From: Sagittula marina
GTDB taxonomy: Bacteria; Pseudomonadota; Alphaproteobacteria; Rhodobacterales; Rhodobacteraceae
Length of the DNA: 64,000 nucleotides
Direction: 5' to 3'
Assembly (NCBI RefSeq): GCF_014196795.1
Contig: NZ_JACIEJ010000002.1
Coordinates: 1 to 64,000, forward strand
The position numbers were made by a program, and so were the translations under genes. Positions 26,248 to 35,489 of the stretch are shown here, in pieces. The notes beneath the pieces are model-generated. The model did no database searches. It was not told where the DNA came from and saw only the letters and a program-made list of their open reading frames with translations. Position 1 is the first letter of the stretch. Every line of letters starts with the position of its first letter.

Positions 26248-26886
26248 ATGACGATGAAACTCTACTGCTTTGGAGAGTCCGGGCATTCTTACAAAGCGGC
26301 TCTGGCGCTGGAGCTTGCGGGGCTTGACTGGGAGCCGGTCAAGGTCGATTTCTTTGGCGGCGAAACCCGCAGCCCCGAGTATCGCAGCGACGTCAACGAG
26401 ATGGGGGAATGCCCCGTGCTTGTTGATGGCGACATCCGACTGACCCAGTCTGGCGTCATTCAGCAATATCTCAGCGATACATACGGCCATTTCGGCGGCA
26501 CTACGCCAGACGAAAAGCGAGAAGTGCTCCGTTGGATTCTTTGGGACAACCACAAGCTTTCGTCCATGGCGGGCATGACGCGCTTTCTGATGAACTTCAT
26601 GCCTGCTGAAAAACGCCCCGAGGAAGTGATCGCTTTCAACCAGGGGCGGCTGCAATCGGCTTACAAAACCTTGGACGCTCACCTCGATGGTCGCGAGTGG
26701 ATCGTGGGCGATGCGCCGACAAATGCCGATCTGACCTGCTGCGGTTACCTGTTTTACCCCGAAGCGTTCGGCTTTGTCCGCGCGTCCTTCGGCAACATTG
26801 ATCGCTGGCTGTCCAACATCGAAGCGCTCGATGGGTGGAAAGCCCCCTATGACCTGATGCCCGGCTCCCCTGCGGACCGCGCCTGA
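26248..26886 (+). CDS. Glutathione S-transferase family protein
   Basis: A 212-residue GST. The N-terminal thioredoxin-fold domain reads M-T-M-K-L-Y-C-F-G-E-S-G-H-S-Y-K-A, with Ser at the active-site position. It has the cis-Pro motif E-C-P-V-L-V-D-G (residues 51-58), then Q-S-G-V-I-Q-Q-Y-L-S for glutathione binding. The helical C-terminal domain has the N-A-D-L capping motif. The class and substrate are not clear; it may detoxify reactive enoyl compounds or act as an isomerase in the neighbouring acyl-CoA pathway. ATG 26248 follows GGGAGGA at seven bases; an open extension upstream is not family-like. It is 26 bp ahead of the thiolase, in the same operon. Confidence 0.92.
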   Translation: MTMKLYCFGESGHSYKAALALELAGLDWEPVKVDFFGGETRSPEYRSDVNEMGECPVLVDGDIRLTQSGVIQQYLSDTYGHFGGTTPDEKREVLRWILWDNHKLSSMAGMTRFLMNFMPAEKRPEEVIAFNQGRLQSAYKTLDAHLDGREWIVGDAPTNADLTCCGYLFYPEAFGFVRASFGNIDRWLSNIEALDGWKAPYDLMPGSPADRA

Positions 26887-26912
26887 TTATTCCGACGCCA
26901 GAAGGACATACC

Positions 26913-28124
26913 ATGACCGAAGCCTATATCTACGACGCCGTTCGGACCCCCCGCGGCAAGGGCCGCAAGGACGGGGCCTTGCACGAAGTGACTTCGTTGC
27001 GCCTGTCCGCCCAGGTGCTGAACGCGGTAAAGGAGCGCAACGGCCTCGAAGGACATGCCGTCGAGGACGTCATCTGGGGCAATGTGACCCAAGTGATGGA
27101 ACAGGGAGGCTGTCTGGCGCGCTCTGCCGTGTTGGCCTCTGATCTTGATGAATCCATCCCCGGCCTGGCGATAAACCGGTTTTGTGCCTCTGGCATGGAA
27201 GCCGTGAACCTGGCCGCAAACCAGGTCAAAGGTGGCGCGGGACAAGCCTATATCGCGGGCGGCGTCGAAATGATGGGCCGTGTTGCCATGGGCAGCGATG
27301 GTGCGGCGATTGCCGTGGACCCCAGCGTTGCGATGGAAAGATATTTCGTGCCGCAGGGCATCTCCGCCGACATCATTGCGACCGAGTACGGCTTCAGCCG
27401 TGACGACGCCGATGCTTTGGCCGTGGAATCTCAACGTCGCGCCGCGGCTGCCTGGGAAGACAACCGGTTTTCCAAATCGATCATCACCGTGCGCGACCAG
27501 AACGGCCTCGCCATCCTTGATCATGACGAGTACATGCGCCCCGGCACCGATATGCAGGCGCTTGGCAGCCTTAAACCCTCGTTCAAGGAAATGGGCGAGG
27601 TCATGCCCGGCTTCGACACCATCGCCATGATGAAGTACCCGCATCTGGAGCGCATCAACCACATTCACCATGCGGGCAACTCTTCCGGTATCGTGGATGG
27701 GTCAGCCGCTGTGCTGATCGGCAACAAGGAGTTCGGCGAAGCTCATGGGCTGAAACCGCGCGCGCGCATCCGGGCCACCTGCAAGATCGGCACCGACCCC
27801 ACCATCATGCTGACCGGACCGGTGCCCGCGACCGAGAAGATCCTCAAGGACAGCGGGATGTCGATTTCCGACATTGATCTTTTCGAGGTGAACGAAGCAT
27901 TCGCCTCGGTGGTGCTGCGGTTCATGCAAGCCTTCGACGTGGACAGCAACAAGGTGAACGTGAACGGCGGTTCGATCGCCATGGGCCATCCACTGGGTGC
28001 CACCGGCGCGATCATCATCGGCACACTGCTTGACGAGCTGGAGCGCACCGGCAAGGGCACTGGCCTTGCGACGTTGTGCATCGCTTCCGGCATGGGCGCG
28101 GCCACAATCATCGAAAGGGTCTGA
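26913..28124 (+). CDS. fadA: Acetyl-CoA C-acyltransferase (3-ketoacyl-CoA thiolase)
   Basis: A 403-residue degradative thiolase which cleaves 3-ketoacyl-CoA with CoA to give acetyl-CoA and a shortened acyl-CoA. The acylated Cys is in N-R-F-C-A-S-G-M-E-A; the other catalytic residues are His in M-G-H-P-L-G-A-T-G-A and Cys in L-C-I-A-S-G-M-G. N-E-A-F-A is also in place. The name fadA is by analogy with the partner fadJ gene at 29521; the two form the usual alpha2beta2 beta-oxidation complex in many bacteria. It lies 26 bp after the GST gene. The thiolase and fadJ are separated by a cupin gene and a 440-bp stretch without a gene, which is unusual for an otherwise tight pair. Confidence 0.95.
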   Translation: MTEAYIYDAVRTPRGKGRKDGALHEVTSLRLSAQVLNAVKERNGLEGHAVEDVIWGNVTQVMEQGGCLARSAVLASDLDESIPGLAINRFCASGMEAVNLAANQVKGGAGQAYIAGGVEMMGRVAMGSDGAAIAVDPSVAMERYFVPQGISADIIATEYGFSRDDADALAVESQRRAAAAWEDNRFSKSIITVRDQNGLAILDHDEYMRPGTDMQALGSLKPSFKEMGEVMPGFDTIAMMKYPHLERINHIHHAGNSSGIVDGSAAVLIGNKEFGEAHGLKPRARIRATCKIGTDPTIMLTGPVPATEKILKDSGMSISDIDLFEVNEAFASVVLRFMQAFDVDSNKVNVNGGSIAMGHPLGATGAIIIGTLLDELERTGKGTGLATLCIASGMGAATIIERV

Positions 28125-28564
28125 TACCGGATGTCTGGGCAGGAGGAACGGGGATGCGCCATCGCGGCGCAGACGCCAATCACGGTCGGAATGGCGCGAA
28201 AATGCGCCGATTCAGACGTGTTTGCCCGGCATATCCTCTTGCCCGACGCCATAGTCGCAAGCGCGGGTTTAGTCGTTGTCGATACGGCTGAGCGCATGGG
28301 CGACATCTACACTGCATCTGAAAACAAATTGGCGAGGCACGACATCGCGCTTTTTGGAAGCACCGGGTTTTGCGCGGTCGTTGCGCCGAGACATCAAATC
28401 TCGTCCGCGCAGCTGACTACGACATTCGCAATGGAAACAACTGGACACTCGCCCTGCCCTCTTCCGTCCGCGATGCACAGATCGGCGAGAGAACGGAGCA
28501 TTTCCATCCTCCGGACCGGTGGCTCGCCGGTGCTGTCTTTCGCCAACGAAAAGGATCATTCCTG
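28125..28564. other. 440 bp inside the beta-oxidation cluster without a convincing gene
   Basis: An open frame fills most of the stretch and ends in a TGATG overlap with the cupin gene, but its product has unnatural composition, no ribosome site and no domain. It may be a decayed gene or the leader of the cupin-fadJ transcript. Confidence 0.45.
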
Positions 28565-29482
28565 ATGCCGAAGATCGACATCGACAGCGTTCCGATCCGG
28601 ACCAATTCCAGCTACCCGGCGCCTTTTGATGCATCCGTCACCGGGCGCAGCTCACAACGTCTGGGTGACGCCGCCGGGTTAACGCAATTCGGCGCAAATC
28701 TGGTGCGGCTGTTGCCGGGAGCAAGGGCCTCGCTGCGGCACTGGCATGAAAATCAAGATGAATTCGTCATGGTTACATCTGGCACATTGGTGCTGGAGGA
28801 AGACAGTGGCGAGACCGAACTGTCTGCGGGCGACTGCGCTGGCTTCAAGGCCGGCGTCGCCAATGGGCACAGCATGGTGAACCGCTCCGATGCGGAGGCT
28901 GTTTTTCTGGTGATCGGAACGCGGACCGACACGGAGGTCGCGCATTACACACAAGACGACCTGCGCATGGAAATGTCCGGCGGCCAGACGCGCTTTATGC
29001 CGCGAGAGGGCCGCGCACCGGCCGATAAGCCCGAGGACGGTGCCGGGATCTTTGCTCCGATTTCTGCCAACCTGACGGAGGCCTTGGTGGGCGGGCGTTT
29101 CGAGGCATATCGTGCGGCGTTTCACATGCCAGCAACGATCAATCCGCGGGTTGGCGAAGGCTACACCATCTCGACAGAAGAAGAGATGCGACAGGATTAT
29201 GCCCTCTATCTACAGGCCGCAACCGAACAGGGGATCACGGAGATCGACCGCCGCGTGCAGCGGACGTTTTTCCTCAGCCCCGATGTGTGTGTGGTTGAGG
29301 CGGAGGTACATTTCCGCAACGCCGCGGGGGTAACCCTGGTCGAGCCCTTCGTCACCACCTTTCGCGTGGAGCTTCGCGGCGGTGAGTGGCGCATCGGACG
29401 GGTGATCAGCTCGCTGGGACATATCAATTGGACGCATGGCCTGTCGGGCATCAGCGCGGACATGAAATTCGAACTGGATTGA
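28565..29482 (+). CDS. Cupin protein with C-terminal NTF2-like domain
   Basis: A 305-residue two-domain protein. The N-terminal half (about residues 25-135) is a cupin of the RmlC type: G-A-R-A-S-L-R-H-W-H-E-N-Q-D-E-F-V for motif 1 with two His and a Glu as likely metal ligands, and G-V-A-N-G-H-S-M-V-N for motif 2. The C-terminal half (about 170-300) has the strand-rich plan of the NTF2/SnoaL fold, with W-R-I-G-R-V-I-S at the end. Such fused proteins are uncommon, and no substrate is known to me. ATG 28565 has AAAGGA nine bases upstream. It lies 38 bp before fadJ, so a link to acyl-CoA metabolism is likely but unproved. Confidence 0.8.
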   Translation: MPKIDIDSVPIRTNSSYPAPFDASVTGRSSQRLGDAAGLTQFGANLVRLLPGARASLRHWHENQDEFVMVTSGTLVLEEDSGETELSAGDCAGFKAGVANGHSMVNRSDAEAVFLVIGTRTDTEVAHYTQDDLRMEMSGGQTRFMPREGRAPADKPEDGAGIFAPISANLTEALVGGRFEAYRAAFHMPATINPRVGEGYTISTEEEMRQDYALYLQAATEQGITEIDRRVQRTFFLSPDVCVVEAEVHFRNAAGVTLVEPFVTTFRVELRGGEWRIGRVISSLGHINWTHGLSGISADMKFELD

Positions 29483-29520
29483 GCGCGCAAACGCGCCACG
29501 AGGCAATGGGAGAGACTGAA

Positions 29521-31722
29521 ATGGCTGATTTCACGATGGATAAAGGCGCCGATGGCGTCGCCGTCATCACTTGGGACGTTCAAGGCAAATCCATGAACGT
29601 CATGTCGATGGAGGCCTGGCCCGAACTCGACGGGCTGATCGACGACGCGCTGGCCGATGACGCGGTGAAGGGCATCGTAATCACCTCTGGCAAAGCGGAC
29701 AGCTTTGCTGGCGGCATGGACCTGAATGTCATCGCTCAGATGAAAGACAGCGCTGGCGACGACCCGGCCCGGGGGCTGTTTGAGGGGGTGATGGGCGCGC
29801 ATGGCATCCTGCGCAAACTGGAACGCGCGGGTATGGATCCCAAAACCAACAAGGGCGGCAAGCCTGTAGCGGCAGCGCTGCCGGGCACCGCGCTTGGCAT
29901 CGGTCTGGAAATTCCGTTGGCCTGCCACCGCATCTTCTGCGCCGACAATCCAAAGGCCAAGATCGGCCTGCCGGAAATCATGGTCGGCATTTTTCCGGGC
30001 ATGGGCGGCACCACGCGTCTGGTGCGCAAACTGGGCGCAATGGGCGCCTCCCCCTACCTGCTCGAAGGCAAGATGATGGCCCCGGCCAAGGCGAAATCGG
30101 CAGGCATCATTGACGAGGTGGTCGAGGATCCGCTGGCCGCTGCCAAGGAATGGGTTCTGTCCGCCAAGGACGCCGATATCCTCAAGCCATGGGACGCCAA
30201 GGGCTACAAGATGCCCGGCGGCGCGCCTTACCACCCGGCAGGGTTCATGACGTTTGTCGGCGCCTCCGCCATGGTGCACGGCAAAACCAAGGGCGTCTAT
30301 CCGGCGGCCAAGGCGCTGCTGTCGGCCGTCTACGAAGGCGCGCTGGTGCCGTTCGATACCGCGCTGAAGATCGAGGCACGTTGGTTCACCAATGTTCTGA
30401 TGAACCCCTCGTCGGGCGCCATGATACGTTCGCTGTTCATCAACAAGGAAGCGCTTGAAAAGGGCGCGGTGCGGCCCGCCCAAGTGCCTGATCAGACCGT
30501 CAGGAGAGTTGGCGTTCTTGGTGCGGGCATGATGGGCGCCGGCATCGCTCTGGTCTCGGCTCAGGCCGGCATCGAGGTGGTGCTGATCGACCAGAAGCAG
30601 GAGGCTGCCGACCGCGGCAAGTCCTACAGCGCCGACTACATGGACAAGGGGATCGCCCGAAAGAAGGCCACGCCCGAGAAAAAGGACCAGATCCTGTCAC
30701 GCATCACGGCGACAACGGACTACGCCGCGCTTGCTGACGCCGATCTCATCATCGAAGCGGTTTTTGAAGATCCCAAGATCAAGGCCGAGGTGACCAAGGC
30801 CGTCGATGCAGTGACAAACGCCGACTGCATCTTTGCCACGAACACCTCTACCTTGCCGATTTCGGAGCTGGCGAAAGCGTCCAAAAACCCGGAGCAGTTC
30901 ATCGGCATCCACTTCTTCTCTCCGGTGGAGAAGATGATGCTTGTGGAAATCATCAAGGGCAAGAAAACCGGGGATCGTGCGGTGGCCAAAGCGCTCGATT
31001 TCGTGCGCCAGATCCGCAAGACGCCGATCGTCGTGAACGACGCGCGGTTCTTTTACGCCAACCGGTGCATCATTCCCTACATAAACGAAGGCATCCGCAT
31101 GGTGAAGGAAGGCGTGTCGCCAGCCCTCATCGAGAACGCCGCCAAAATGATCGGAATGCCGCTGGGCCCGCTGCAGCTGGTGGATGAGACTTCCATTGAT
31201 CTGGGCGCCAAGATCGCACGCGCGACCAAGGCCGGGATGGGCGACGCCTACCCCGATGGTGAGGTCGACGAAGTGATTTTCTGGATGGAAGAACAAGGAC
31301 GTCTGGGCCGCAAGACCAAGGCGGGCTTTTACGACTATGACGAAAAGGGCAAGCGTCAGGGCCTTTCCGAGACGGTGAAAGCGCAGTATCCGCAGTCCGG
31401 TGACCAACCCAGCGTGATCGAAGTGCAGCACCGCCTGCTGTTCGTGCAGTGCCTTGAAGCCGTGCGCGCGTTGGAAGAAGGCGTCCTGATGGACATCCGC
31501 GAAGGTGACGTGGGCGCGATTCTGGGCTGGGGCTTTGCGCCTTGGTCTGGTGGTCCGTTGAGCTGGTTGGACATGATTGGCACGCCTTACGCGGCTGAAC
31601 GCTGTGATCAGCTTGAAGAGACATATGGCACACGCTTTCACTGCCCGGATCTGCTGCGGGAGATGGCGAACAAGAACCAGACCTTCTATCGTCGGTTTGC
31701 TGTAAAAGCCGACGCGGCGTGA
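29521..31722 (+). CDS. fadJ: Enoyl-CoA hydratase / 3-hydroxyacyl-CoA dehydrogenase (multifunctional beta-oxidation alpha subunit)
   Basis: A 733-residue multifunctional enzyme. Residues 1-300 or so form the crotonase domain, with the oxyanion and catalytic segments G-T-A-L-G-I-G-L-E and L-P-E-I-M-V-G-I-F-P-G-M-G-G. Then comes the NAD-binding Rossmann fold R-V-G-V-L-G-A-G-M-M-G-A-G-I-A, the dehydrogenase catalytic His in I-G-I-H-F-F-S-P-V, and two C-terminal HAD helical domains. It carries out hydration of 2-enoyl-CoA and oxidation to 3-ketoacyl-CoA, feeding the thiolase at 26913. Start ATG 29521 (M-A-D-F-T-M-D) has a GGGAGAG site; the frame is open 45 codons further upstream but overlaps the cupin gene. 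The gene ends the cluster and is followed by a strong terminator. Confidence 0.97.
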   Translation: MADFTMDKGADGVAVITWDVQGKSMNVMSMEAWPELDGLIDDALADDAVKGIVITSGKADSFAGGMDLNVIAQMKDSAGDDPARGLFEGVMGAHGILRKLERAGMDPKTNKGGKPVAAALPGTALGIGLEIPLACHRIFCADNPKAKIGLPEIMVGIFPGMGGTTRLVRKLGAMGASPYLLEGKMMAPAKAKSAGIIDEVVEDPLAAAKEWVLSAKDADILKPWDAKGYKMPGGAPYHPAGFMTFVGASAMVHGKTKGVYPAAKALLSAVYEGALVPFDTALKIEARWFTNVLMNPSSGAMIRSLFINKEALEKGAVRPAQVPDQTVRRVGVLGAGMMGAGIALVSAQAGIEVVLIDQKQEAADRGKSYSADYMDKGIARKKATPEKKDQILSRITATTDYAALADADLIIEAVFEDPKIKAEVTKAVDAVTNADCIFATNTSTLPISELAKASKNPEQFIGIHFFSPVEKMMLVEIIKGKKTGDRAVAKALDFVRQIRKTPIVVNDARFFYANRCIIPYINEGIRMVKEGVSPALIENAAKMIGMPLGPLQLVDETSIDLGAKIARATKAGMGDAYPDGEVDEVIFWMEEQGRLGRKTKAGFYDYDEKGKRQGLSETVKAQYPQSGDQPSVIEVQHRLLFVQCLEAVRALEEGVLMDIREGDVGAILGWGFAPWSGGPLSWLDMIGTPYAAERCDQLEETYGTRFHCPDLLREMANKNQTFYRRFAVKADAA

Positions 31723-31829
31723 GCATTCTGACCAGACCATTGGAGGAGGGGAATTCGCAGTCCCCTCCCCTGCCGGATGTGTTGAAGATCCAGCCGTGAT
31801 CCCGAGTGACACTCGCGTCAAAACAGTCG

Positions 31830-31864
31830 AATGCCCCTGCAAGAATTTGCAGGGGCATTTTGTT
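31830..31864 (+). terminator. Strong rho-independent terminator of the fad cluster
   Basis: AATGCCCCTGCAA and TTGCAGGGGCATT form a perfect stem with a short loop, followed by TTTGTTT. A second weaker hairpin (GGAGGGGA...TCCCCTCC) lies at about 31742-31768. Confidence 0.92.
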
Positions 31865-32145
31865 TCTGCCCCAGGGCGAACATCCAAAGACTGTATTGGA
31901 AAGCGGGTTTGGACGTTGAGCGGCCTGAAATTGCAGAGCATTTGGTCAACCACCCCGCTCAGGACATCCAGTGTTAGCGTCGCACGCACAGAGAGGGGAG
32001 CCAAACTCTGGTTTTATGCCTGCGCTTTGCTTCAAAGGCTTTTCCAACACTGTCCGGTCAAAGGTGACGTTCGGGTCTGGTGGAAAGGCTCAAAAAAACC
32101 AACGGTGTTAGCAAGAACGAATCTGCCAGCGACCTGGAGTCCTCG

Positions 32146-33201
32146 ATGAAGAACATGATGAAATCCGCCACAATCGCAGGAGTGATTGTCGTCACGTCTT
32201 GCGTGCAGGCGATTGCGGCTGACAACATGGCCGGCGTTCAGAAAATCACGGTCGCTTCCGAGGAACGGGGAGCCGATCTGGAGGTGACGATCTGGTACCC
32301 AGCCTCTACCGGCGGCGAGAGCGTGAGCTTGGGCGAGAACATCTTCTTTGAGGGGACACCGGCCCTGCAGGGAGCATCCGTGCGCGACGGTACATTCCCC
32401 CTCGTGCTGCTGTCCCACGGGGCGGGTCTGGCCGGTCGTGCCGAGGCGATGAGCTGGATAGCCGCCCCACTGGCACAGGACGGCTTTATCGTCGCCGCGC
32501 CCACGCATCCCGGGAACACCGGACGGGACCGCTCGGCCGCAGAAACCATGAAGCTCTGGTTGAGGTCATCCGACATTTCAGCGACGCTTGATGCGATCAA
32601 GGAGGACCCGACGCTCCATCCACATCTTGCGAACGATCAGATCGGGGTTCTGGGCTTGTCGATGGGCGGCAACACTGCGCTTTCTCTGGTCGGTGCCAGG
32701 CTCGATCCCGAGCTTTTTGCAAGCTATTGCGACACGGATGAGCTCAACGCGTCACTGTGCGATTGGATGAACCAGAGCGGCGTAGATCTCCACAAGATGG
32801 ACAAGAGGGCCGCCGGGCGAAACAATGCCGACCCCCGGATCCGTTTCGCCATGGCAATCGACCCAGCACCAGCAGATATCTTCGCCCTTGCATCCCTTGA
32901 TGAGGTTTCGGTTCCGGTTTCCATCGTGAACTTGGGCAAATTGGCCGAAATACCTCAAACCATTCAGGCGTCGGAGATCGCTGCCGCCATTTCCGCCTCG
33001 AATTATCAGGTGATCGAAGATGCCAGTCACGCGTCCATGTTCCCTGAGTGCAAGGCAAACGCTGCCGAAATTGCTCTTGAGGAAGGCATCGAGGACCCGA
33101 TCTGTACCGACGGGAATGGCGTCTCCCGTGACGCAATCCATGCTCAGCTCATAGAAATGACCATTGCGGCGTTTCGCAAGGCCATGCCTTCCGAGAGCTG
33201 A
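32146..33201 (+). CDS. Secreted alpha/beta hydrolase (dienelactone-hydrolase-like family)
   Basis: A 351-residue protein with an N-terminal Sec signal (M-K-N-M-M-K-S then a hydrophobic stretch, cleavage likely after A-I-A-A), so periplasmic or secreted. The mature part has the strands and oxyanion region of alpha/beta hydrolases: V-T-I-W-Y-P, L-L-S-H-G-A-G, then nucleophile Ser in G-L-S-M-G-G-N, and the catalytic His in D-A-S-H-A-S-M-F-P-E-C. This plan is typical of predicted dienelactone hydrolases or platelet-activating-factor-type esterases; the natural ester is unknown. Start ATG 32146 is chosen because the signal begins there; 22 open codons precede it. It stands alone after the fad terminator. 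Confidence 0.88.
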   Translation: MKNMMKSATIAGVIVVTSCVQAIAADNMAGVQKITVASEERGADLEVTIWYPASTGGESVSLGENIFFEGTPALQGASVRDGTFPLVLLSHGAGLAGRAEAMSWIAAPLAQDGFIVAAPTHPGNTGRDRSAAETMKLWLRSSDISATLDAIKEDPTLHPHLANDQIGVLGLSMGGNTALSLVGARLDPELFASYCDTDELNASLCDWMNQSGVDLHKMDKRAAGRNNADPRIRFAMAIDPAPADIFALASLDEVSVPVSIVNLGKLAEIPQTIQASEIAAAISASNYQVIEDASHASMFPECKANAAEIALEEGIEDPICTDGNGVSRDAIHAQLIEMTIAAFRKAMPSES

Positions 33202-34045
33202 TATCGCAGGTCGCCAAAATGGGTTTTACAGCCGCACCCGTTGTTGAGATGCCAAATTTGCGATCTGCACGTCTCCGGAGCATGCTCTGAAACATGTCGA
33301 GCATCAGCTCGGCGCGCGATAAGCGTGCTTGTTGCCCAAAGTGCCATCAGTAGGTTTTTGTCCGATGTTATTTGGCGTCGGAGGGTGCTCTTGATGAACG
33401 TGATCTTCTTCGAATGCCAGCCCTTGATCTGGAATGAGGCATCGAACGCCATCGGTTCGAGAGGATGCCGAATCCGCGGCGCCGTGGTCTTGTTGATCCC
33501 CAGCAGCCACGCACCGTGCGAAAGCCGAAGGAGGGCTCCTCCTCGATCCACTGCCCGGCAGCACATGCGCAGCATGTGTGAGATGGCGGAGCACCAATTC
33601 GGTTTTCACCAGCGCCTCGGCGATCTTTCCAGCCTTTCCCAAGGCCTTTTCTTGTTCCAGCGCATTCGCCAGTTACACGGTCGAGAAGAAGCGCACCCGC
33701 TTGCGATGATGCTAGGGGCAGTATTGTGCGACTGCGCAGCCGTATTCTGCTCAGTCGTTTTGGCCGTCTCCGCAGCCGAAGCATCCGGAAACAAGTCTTT
33801 TCGAGCCGGGTGATCGCAAGACACGCGCCAGCCTTCACTGTAATATGGGAGTGAAGGTGCAGTACCATCTTGCGCTACTATGGGATGCGTCCGCCTGGCA
33901 TCAGTTGAGCGCCTGAGAATAAGCATGAGGCCGGTTGCAGCAGCACGCCGGAGTAAAAAGATGAAATCAAATGTGGAGCTGTATGTGGGGATGAAAAATC
34001 AGAGCGCGGAACTTCTGAAATTCATCATGCCCCTACATAAGATTT
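33202..34045. other. 844 bp left of the integrated element, no confident gene
   Basis: Overlapping open frames on both strands run here, but none carries a domain I recognise or a ribosome site. The local composition is less biased than the core, so this could be decayed DNA from earlier insertions at the tRNA-Ser(UGA) site. The stretch ends at the left att repeat. Confidence 0.45.
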
Positions 34046-34059
34046 TGGCGGAGGCTCAG
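34046..34059 (+). repeat. Left attachment repeat (copy of tRNA-Ser(UGA) 3' end)
   Basis: TGGCGGAGGCTCAG is identical to 46617-46630, where it forms the CCA, discriminator and acceptor/T-arm end of the tRNA-Ser gene. The two copies are in the same orientation and enclose an integrase gene and the accessory genes. This is the displaced tRNA end left by site-specific integration. Confidence 0.85.
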
Positions 34060-34204
34060 CCCGCCAAAGTCTAATTGCAAATTGGCGAAAACTGTAGGTT
34101 TTTCCCAATTTTTATGATTATTTTTCGATTTTATTGCAGGCAAGGTGTTGAACCATGTCGCAATACGTTGCACTCTTTTTGGCGGGTATTTTGTAGGGTA
34201 AGAA

Positions 34205-35488
34205 GTGCCGCGCCAAGTAAAAGAGCTATCCGCGCTGGATGTGCGCAGGTTGAAACATCCCGGACAAGGGCGCAATGCAACCTTTGCGGTTGGCGGTGTC
34301 TCAGGCCTTCTCTTGCAAATCACACCGTCCGGCGGGCGCACTTGGATTCTGCGTACGTCCGTAGGGAACAAACGCCGCGAAATCGGTTTGGGCGGTTTTC
34401 CTGATGTCACTCTTGCGCAGGCCCGCGAACGGGCGCGAGAGGTAAAGGACAAGATCCGCCAAGGCATCGACCCGGTGGAAGAACGCAAGGCCGCCCGCGC
34501 CGCGCTGGTGGCGTCGCAGCGCCGGGGCATGACCTTTGCGACCGCGACGGACAAATACCTTGCCGCCAAGCTGGACGCCTTCAAGAACGCCAAGCACCGC
34601 CAGCAATGGCAGAACACCCTGACGACCTATGCCATGCCCGACCTCGGGCCGATGCTGGTGGACGACATCACCGTGCAGGACGTGCTGCGTGTGCTGGAAC
34701 CGATCTGGCGCGACAAGACCGAAACCGCGTCCCGGCTGCGCGGGCGCGTCGAATCTGTGTTGTCATGGGCGACCGTGGCGGGGCATCGCACGGGCGACAA
34801 CCCGGCTCGCTGGAAAGGCAACCTCAAGGAACTTTTGCCCGCCGCTGCAAAGGTAGCAAAGCAAGCCAATCAACCCGCCGTGCAGATCGACGATGCGCCA
34901 CGGTGGTTTACCGCACTGCGTCAGCGTGAAGGAATGGGCGCGCGGGCGTTGGAGTTTGCCGCTTTAACCGCCTGCCGCTCGCAAGAGGTGCGAGGCGCGA
35001 CATGGGACGAAATCAACATGCAGGCCGCGCTGTGGATCATCCCGGCGGCACGGATGAAGATGGACCGCGAACACCGCGTGCCGCTCACGTCCGAGGCTGT
35101 CGCGCTGTTGGAGGTCCTGCAGCGCCATTACGGCAACCCGCTGGTGTTTCCCGCGCCCCGTGGCGGCGAACTGTCGGACATGACCCTGAGCGCGACCATG
35201 AAGCGTCTGCACAAGGCGGATGTAGAAGCGGGAGGCGCGGGTTTCGTTGACCGCGTAAGCAAGCGCCCCGCCGTGCCGCATGGTTTGCGCAGCACCTTCC
35301 GAGATTGGGTGGCCGAACGCACGACCTATCCCGGAGACATGGCAGAGGTTGCCTTGGCGCATAAAGTCGGGAACGCTGTCGAAGCATCTTATCGGCGCGG
35401 TGACATGGTTGAGAAAAGGCGGTCAATGATGGCGGATTGGTGTGGTCATTTGATCTCCGTTTTCAGAACAACGCCAGAGGATACATGA
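34205..35488 (+). CDS. Tyrosine integrase, P4/DUF4102 type
   Basis: A 427-residue P4-type integrase. The N-terminal DUF4102 arm-binding domain (L-L-L-Q-I-T-P-S-G-G-R-T-W-I-L-R, then R-R-E-I-G-L-G-G-F-P-D-V-T-L-A-Q-A-R) covers about residues 1-100. The core-binding domain follows. The catalytic residues are Arg in A-C-R-S-Q-E-V-R-G, His-x-x-Arg in H-G-L-R-S-T-F-R-D-W, His in L-A-H-K-V-G-N and the Tyr nucleophile in A-S-Y-R-R-G-D. The reading frame is intact, so the element may still be mobile. The start is GTG 34205, with an AAGAA stretch before it; no ATG is better placed. Integrases of this group use tRNA 3' ends, matching the tRNA-Ser(UGA) duplication. It is followed at once by the gene at 35490. 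Confidence 0.95.
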   Translation: MPRQVKELSALDVRRLKHPGQGRNATFAVGGVSGLLLQITPSGGRTWILRTSVGNKRREIGLGGFPDVTLAQARERAREVKDKIRQGIDPVEERKAARAALVASQRRGMTFATATDKYLAAKLDAFKNAKHRQQWQNTLTTYAMPDLGPMLVDDITVQDVLRVLEPIWRDKTETASRLRGRVESVLSWATVAGHRTGDNPARWKGNLKELLPAAAKVAKQANQPAVQIDDAPRWFTALRQREGMGARALEFAALTACRSQEVRGATWDEINMQAALWIIPAARMKMDREHRVPLTSEAVALLEVLQRHYGNPLVFPAPRGGELSDMTLSATMKRLHKADVEAGGAGFVDRVSKRPAVPHGLRSTFRDWVAERTTYPGDMAEVALAHKVGNAVEASYRRGDMVEKRRSMMADWCGHLISVFRTTPEDT

Positions 35489-35489
35489 C

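Noticed and set aside
28131-28565. 144-residue ORF ending in TGATG overlap with the cupin gene
   Set aside because: No ribosome site, unnatural composition, no recognisable motif; the overlap is probably chance.
33241-33868. Overlapping open frames on both strands left of the element
   Set aside because: No known domain in any frame, Arg/Ser-rich translations typical of non-coding GC-rich DNA, no ribosome site.
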